Made by a program: the position numbers and the translations under genes | Assembly (NCBI RefSeq): GCF_004361065.1 | Contig: NZ_SELT01000022.1 | Coordinates: 1 to 53,188, forward strand | Source: Cognatilysobacter terrigena | GTDB lineage: Bacteria; Pseudomonadota; Gammaproteobacteria; Xanthomonadales; Xanthomonadaceae | DNA length: 53,188 nt | Direction of reading: 5' to 3' | Shown here: piece by piece, positions 50,089-53,188 of the stretch | How positions within the stretch are numbered: position 1 is the first letter of the stretch | How the letters are laid out: each line of letters starts with the position of its first letter | The notes under the pieces: generated by a model | The model's input: the letters and a program-made list of their open reading frames with translations, nothing else | Database searches by the model: none | What the model was told of the DNA's origin: nothing

Positions 50089-50520
50089 ATGCACAAAGAC
50101 ATCCTTCTGGTCGAGGACAATCCGGACGACGTCGAACTCACGCGACTCGCGTTCGACGAAGCCAAGATCGCGAACCAGCTCGCGGTCGTCGGCGACGGCG
50201 CCGAGGCGCTCGACTATCTGTTCGCGCGCGGTCGCTTCGCCGATCGCGATCCGGCCGACCTTCCGTCGCTGGTGCTGCTCGATCTGAACCTGCCGAAGGT
50301 GGACGGTCGCGAAGTGCTGCAGGCGATCCGCGGCAACGACGCCACGCGCTCGCTGCCGGTGGTCGTGCTGACCACGAGCACCGAACCGTTCGACGTCGAA
50401 GCGACGTATGCGCTCGGCGTGAACAGCTACATCCAGAAGCCCGTCGACTTCGAGCAGTTCGTGTGGGCGGTGAAGCAGGTCGGGCTGTACTGGCTGGTGC
50501 TCAACCACTCACGGCCGTGA
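50089..50520 (+). CDS. Single-domain response regulator (Rcp1-like)
   Basis: 143 residues, a receiver only. The acidic pair Glu9-Asp10 (LLVEDNPDD), phosphoacceptor Asp65 (LVLLDLNLPKVDGRE), Thr in VVVLTTST and Lys in YIQKPVDFEQF are all present. The NPDDVELTRLAF start is typical of Rcp1-type receivers that pair with phytochrome-like kinases and act by protein contact rather than DNA binding. Cognate to the kinase just upstream. Its stop overlaps the start of a small membrane protein (GTGA). Confidence 0.92.
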   Translation: MHKDILLVEDNPDDVELTRLAFDEAKIANQLAVVGDGAEALDYLFARGRFADRDPADLPSLVLLDLNLPKVDGREVLQAIRGNDATRSLPVVVLTTSTEPFDVEATYALGVNSYIQKPVDFEQFVWAVKQVGLYWLVLNHSRP

Positions 50521-50741
50521 CGTCGCAGGCGAAGCGCGTCTGGCTCGCGCTCGCCGCACTCGTTCTCTCCGTCCCCGTCGCCCTCATCGCGACGTTCGCG
50601 CTCGCGCCGCTATGGCGGTGGATCGAAGCTGCGACCGGGATCGAATCGATCGGCCATTCGGGTCCGGCGGCGTGGTGCGTCGGCGCGGTCGAAGCATTGC
50701 TTGTCGTCACCGTGCTCACCGCAATGGCACGACGTCGCTGA
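50517..50741 (+). CDS. 74-residue membrane protein coupled to the response regulator
   Basis: Starts at a GTG overlapping the regulator's stop by four bases, a hallmark of translational coupling. Two hydrophobic helices (7-29, and about 51-69) are separated by a short loop with Trp and Glu (LWRWIEAATGIESIGHSGP). It ends four bases from the convergent oxygenase stop. No family recognised. It could be the membrane output of the two-component pair (inference). Confidence 0.6.
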   Translation: MTSQAKRVWLALAALVLSVPVALIATFALAPLWRWIEAATGIESIGHSGPAAWCVGAVEALLVVTVLTAMARRR

Positions 50742-50745
50742 CGCC

Positions 50746-51459
50746 TCAACGCGCGCCGAACAGCGTCTCCGCACGCTGGAACAGGATCCAGCTCGTCGCG
50801 ATCATCTTGTCGCCGCCCTGCGGCCGATTGCCGCGGTGCGTATGGGTGAACGCGGCGGGTGCGATCAACAGCGCACCCGTCTTCGGCGCGATCTTGCGAC
50901 GCTGATAGAGGAATTCGGTTTCGCCTTCGCGGAAACCGTCGTTGAGATAGACGGTCCATAGCAGGTGGCGGTGCAGCGTTTCCGCGCTCGCGTCGCGCGG
51001 CATCAGTTCGCAGTGCCAGTACGGATACCCGCCGCGGCCGGCGGTGTAACGCTGCAGATTGATCGTGCCCGGACGGAACAGCTGCATCAGCAGCGGCGTG
51101 AGCGCGGCATCGTCCATCGCCTGCAGGCGCTCGCCGGTGAGGCGATGGCGCTTGTCGCCGTCCTGCATCTCCAGCATCAGCGGCGCGACGACGGTATGCG
51201 GCCAGCGCCGCACGTAGTCGCGCAGGCCCGCGACCACCGCTTCGTTGAGCGTGTTGGTGACGTCCAGCCACTCCTCGCGTGTGGAGATGGCGAGGTCGAG
51301 GCTGTCCTTCATGTCCGGAAACACACCACCGCCGACGCGCCCCGGCTCATGCCCGGCGCCGCGCGAGAAACGTTCGACCACCTGCGCGCACCACGCCGGA
51401 TCGAGCGCGTTTTCGATGACGTGGATGAAGTCGGGCGCGGCGGTGTCGTCGGCGGTCAT
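50746..51459 (-). CDS. 2-oxoglutarate/Fe(II) oxygenase of prolyl-4-hydroxylase type
   Basis: 237 residues. Iron ligands are likely His149 and Glu151 (YWHCE), the first acid ligand being Glu instead of the usual Asp, and His208 (THTHRGNRPQGGDK). Lys218, exactly ten residues after His208, fits the 2-oxoglutarate-binding Lys of the P4H family. The double-stranded beta-helix strands around them (LHRHLLWTVYLNDGF, GETEFLY, GALLIAPA) agree. The substrate is unknown; it may hydroxylate a protein or a small molecule. A single gene, convergent with the two-component operon. Confidence 0.82.
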   Translation of the reverse strand: MTADDTAAPDFIHVIENALDPAWCAQVVERFSRGAGHEPGRVGGGVFPDMKDSLDLAISTREEWLDVTNTLNEAVVAGLRDYVRRWPHTVVAPLMLEMQDGDKRHRLTGERLQAMDDAALTPLLMQLFRPGTINLQRYTAGRGGYPYWHCELMPRDASAETLHRHLLWTVYLNDGFREGETEFLYQRRKIAPKTGALLIAPAAFTHTHRGNRPQGGDKMIATSWILFQRAETLFGAR

Positions 51460-51645
51460 GGGGCAATGGGACGGCGGCGGGCGGACGGCGATCCTCGCAC
51501 GGCGCTCCCGGTTTCGCGGATGAAACACGGGCCCCGAGCGGGCGGTCCGAACCGGCCGTAACGGCGGAAACGCTGGCCCGGCGTGGTCCGGCAGCCACGA
51601 CCGTGGATAGGGCCGCTGTCACGGCGCGTCGATATCGGTGAATTC

Positions 51646-51667
51646 TTCCTGAGCGGCGTTTCAGGAA
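51646..51667. promoter_or_regulatory. Dyad upstream of the sigma-54 promoter, candidate enhancer-binding site
   Basis: TTCCTGA-gcggcgtt-TCAGGAA, perfect 7-bp arms with 8-bp spacer, centred about 105 bp upstream of the -12 element. That distance is typical of upstream activating sequences used by sigma-54 activators. The specific activator cannot be named. Confidence 0.5.
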
Positions 51668-51747
51668 TGAAACGATTGAGCTCGCCGACCTCGGGCCGGC
51701 CTCGGTCTTCACCGCAAAAACACCTTTCCGAACAATCACTTAAAAAG

Positions 51748-51764
51748 TTGGCACGGGACTGGCT
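51748..51764 (+). promoter_or_regulatory. Sigma-54 promoter of the repeat-protein locus
   Basis: TTGGCACG-ggac-TGGCT, with the invariant GG (51750-51751) and GC (51762-51763) exactly ten bases apart. It matches the sigma-54 consensus YTGGCACG-N4-TTGC with one mismatch (TGGC for TTGC). It sits ~31 bp before the first gene's GTG, whose ribosome site CGGAG fits in the leader. Confidence 0.65.
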
Positions 51765-51794
51765 CCTAGGGGCATACCCCAGCGGAGTCCACCC

Positions 51795-52301
51795 GTGCCC
51801 CTGTCCCGCCCCGCCCTGACGCTGACCCTCGCCACCGCATGCCTTGCGGCGGGCCCGGCTTGCGCGGGCGACGGTGCCCCCTCCCCCACGGGCATGGACG
51901 CGGCGCAGAACCTGACCATGGTGGTGGTGCGCGACGTCAATCCGCGCATCGCCTACCGCGGCCTGCCCGACACCACCGACAACCCGGCCCGCGTCACGGC
52001 CACCGTCTTCCCGGGCCAGGTCTTCGGCAACGCGCTCGGCGGAATCATGGACACGCTGGTGGGCGACAGCGCGCTGGGCGACACCGCACCGACCTCGCTC
52101 GACCTGCGCACCGCCCGCGAGCCGCGCATGGTCGGCGGCGAGGCGATCGAACTGCGCGCCGGCATGCCGGTCGGCGCGGGTGCGACGCCGCTGGGCATGA
52201 GCGGAACGATCGGTAGCACGGTGCTCAGCGCGACGTCGGGCATCGCCGACACCGTGACCAACGCCGCCATGCGCGCGACCAAGATCGGGGTGGGCCCGTG
52301 A
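51795..52301 (+). CDS. Exported protein, first gene of a repeat-protein (Fap-like) locus
   Basis: 168 residues from GTG with CGGAG 7 bp upstream. Signal peptide MPLSRPALTLTLATACLAAG ends near ACA-G. The mature part has no known motif: a strand-rich beginning (LTMVVVRDVNPRIAYRGL), a Gly/Ala/Thr-rich middle and a C-terminus MSGTIGSTVLSATSGIADTV that could be a membrane-associated helix. Located between a sigma-54 promoter and two repeat-type exported proteins, it may be the accessory or chaperone of the locus, as FapA is in Pseudomonas, but I see no direct resemblance to prove it. Confidence 0.72.
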   Translation: MPLSRPALTLTLATACLAAGPACAGDGAPSPTGMDAAQNLTMVVVRDVNPRIAYRGLPDTTDNPARVTATVFPGQVFGNALGGIMDTLVGDSALGDTAPTSLDLRTAREPRMVGGEAIELRAGMPVGAGATPLGMSGTIGSTVLSATSGIADTVTNAAMRATKIGVGP

Positions 52302-52888
52302 TGCGTCGCGCGTCGATCGTGCTCACGCTGCTCCTCCTCGCTCCGGCCGCGTTCGCGCAGTCGCGCGACGACAGCCGCATCGACGGCAATGCCGCCGCCG
52401 ATGTGTCGGGCGTCGCCAGCCTCAACGTCGCCGCGGGCGTCGGCAACGCACAGACGAACCTCCGCGCGATCGCGATCGGCGATGCCAGCCTCGCGATGGC
52501 GTTCGGCGCGCAGGCGGTCGACACCACCGGTGCGGATCTTTCGCGCGATGCGCACGCCACGATCAGCGGCGGCGCGCTCGGCAACGCGACCGGCGTCATT
52601 GGTGTCAACCAGATCGCCGGCCAGGCGAACGCGCAGGCGAACCTCGTCGCGATCGGCACCGCGGCGGGCGTCACGTTCGCGCAATCCGTCGACGAATCCG
52701 CGCTCGCCGCGACGGCCGCGCCGACGTCGACCACCACCAGTTCAACGCCCGTCGGCGTGCGCGAAGCGCGCATCGATGCGGGCGCGATCGCGGCGCCCAC
52801 CGGCGTGCTGCAGATCAACCAGACAGCGGGCGTCGGCAACGCGTCGGCGAACGCCATCGTGCTCCAACTGCCGGGGGGCACGCCGTAA
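52301..52888 (+). CDS. Exported Gly/Asn/Ala repeat protein, FapB/curlin-like
   Basis: 195 residues after an ATG that shares one base with the previous stop (TGATG; a GTG one codon earlier is possible). Signal peptide MRRASIVLTLLLLAPAAFAQ. Three ~36-residue repeats (25-61, 86-122, 156-191) align without gaps around the pattern I-x10-GV-x4-N-x-x-AG-x-x-NA-x-x-N, e.g. GVASLNVAAGVGNAQTN, GVIGVNQIAGQANAQAN and GVLQINQTAGVGNASAN. A Thr/Ser linker precedes repeat three. Regularly spaced Asn, Gln and Gly are typical of functional amyloids (FapB/FapC, CsgA) and beta-solenoid adhesins. Secreted fibre or nucleator is inference. Confidence 0.75.
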   Translation: MRRASIVLTLLLLAPAAFAQSRDDSRIDGNAAADVSGVASLNVAAGVGNAQTNLRAIAIGDASLAMAFGAQAVDTTGADLSRDAHATISGGALGNATGVIGVNQIAGQANAQANLVAIGTAAGVTFAQSVDESALAATAAPTSTTTSSTPVGVREARIDAGAIAAPTGVLQINQTAGVGNASANAIVLQLPGGTP

Positions 52889-52934
52889 CCCACGGCAGCT
52901 AGGCAGACCCACGTCGTATCAAGGAGAGAACCCA

Positions 52935-53188
52935 ATGAAACTGCATCGCACGCTGATCGCGCTGGCCGCCAGCGCACTGTTCGCCGCCCCGGCCTTCGCT
53001 TACGGCGACGCCACGATCTTCAACTACACCGATTCCACCGACTACGCGATCACGCTCGGCTTCGTCGACGTGTATGGCGACATCAGCGTCTCCAGCAAGT
53101 CCGCTGCGGTCGCCGACCAGACGCAGGAAGCGGTCGAGAACTTCTCGATCGGCGACGGCTCGCACGCCGCCGACTTCAACGGCAACGC
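52935..53188 (+). CDS. Exported repeat-type protein (3' truncated by window edge)
   Basis: ATG with an excellent AAGGAGA 7 bp upstream; the frame stays open to the end of the window (84 codons). Signal peptide MKLHRTLIALAASALFAAPA ends at FA-Y. The mature start (DATIFNYTDSTDYAITLGF) and GDISVSSKSAAVADQTQEAV followed by GDGSHAADFNGNA resemble the N-termini of large exported Asn/Gly-repeat proteins often annotated as adhesin or heme-utilisation protein next to C39-type peptidases (from memory). It is the third gene of the sigma-54 locus and may encode the main structural subunit. Confidence 0.65.
   Translation, partial: MKLHRTLIALAASALFAAPAFAYGDATIFNYTDSTDYAITLGFVDVYGDISVSSKSAAVADQTQEAVENFSIGDGSHAADFNGN

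Overview
The window is chromosomal DNA of a GC-rich gammaproteobacterium, most likely of the Xanthomonadaceae/Lysobacteraceae (Xanthomonas, Lysobacter, Luteimonas and relatives). The main evidence is the replication-origin neighbourhood. The genes mnmE, yidC, rnpA and rpmH read leftward. dnaA, dnaN, recF and gyrB read rightward and are followed by an M48 lipoprotein peptidase, a TPR protein, tonB-exbB-exbD-exbD and pdxJ. I associate this order with Xanthomonas-like genomes. No phage, insertion sequence, CRISPR array, tRNA or rRNA was seen.

Left arm (1-20.8 kb): the end of a sensor kinase, a small Arg-rich membrane protein, helicase hrpB and nuclease tatD come first. Several export systems follow: an RND pump with its lipoprotein adaptor, a MacAB-like ABC exporter with its adaptor and a Yip1-family membrane protein, a YadG/YadH-type ABC exporter, and a NatA/NatB-type ABC exporter. 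Between them lie a ferredoxin-NADP reductase and a three-gene cassette (membrane protein, XRE regulator, 54-residue membrane protein) whose promoter carries a clear inverted-repeat operator. A secreted or lipid-anchored TAP-type hydrolase precedes natAB.

Centre (20.9-42.5 kb): a hemerythrin protein, a TonB-domain lipoprotein with a coiled-coil pentapeptide repeat, and a 1302-residue hybrid kinase with two kinase cores and two receivers precede the origin region. DnaA boxes lie in both intergenic regions flanking dnaA; the dnaA-dnaN gap also holds an AT-rich stretch and is the better oriC candidate. Three ParB-binding parS-like palindromes lie between the end of dnaN and the end of recF, two of them inside recF. 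recF carries an in-frame amber codon in an otherwise intact full-length frame, so it is either broken, recoded or mis-sequenced.

Right arm (42.6-53.2 kb): pdxJ, a cardiolipin synthase-like enzyme, a radical SAM protein, an SLC13-type permease with RCK-C domains, a soluble histidine kinase/response regulator pair with a tiny overlapping membrane protein, and a 2-oxoglutarate/Fe(II) oxygenase. At the right edge begins a locus of exported proteins with Gly/Asn/Ala-rich repeats. It is preceded by a good sigma-54 promoter and an upstream dyad in the position of an enhancer site. It looks like a functional-amyloid (Fap-like) or repeat-adhesin locus that continues beyond the window, and it is the most promising region for new biology here.
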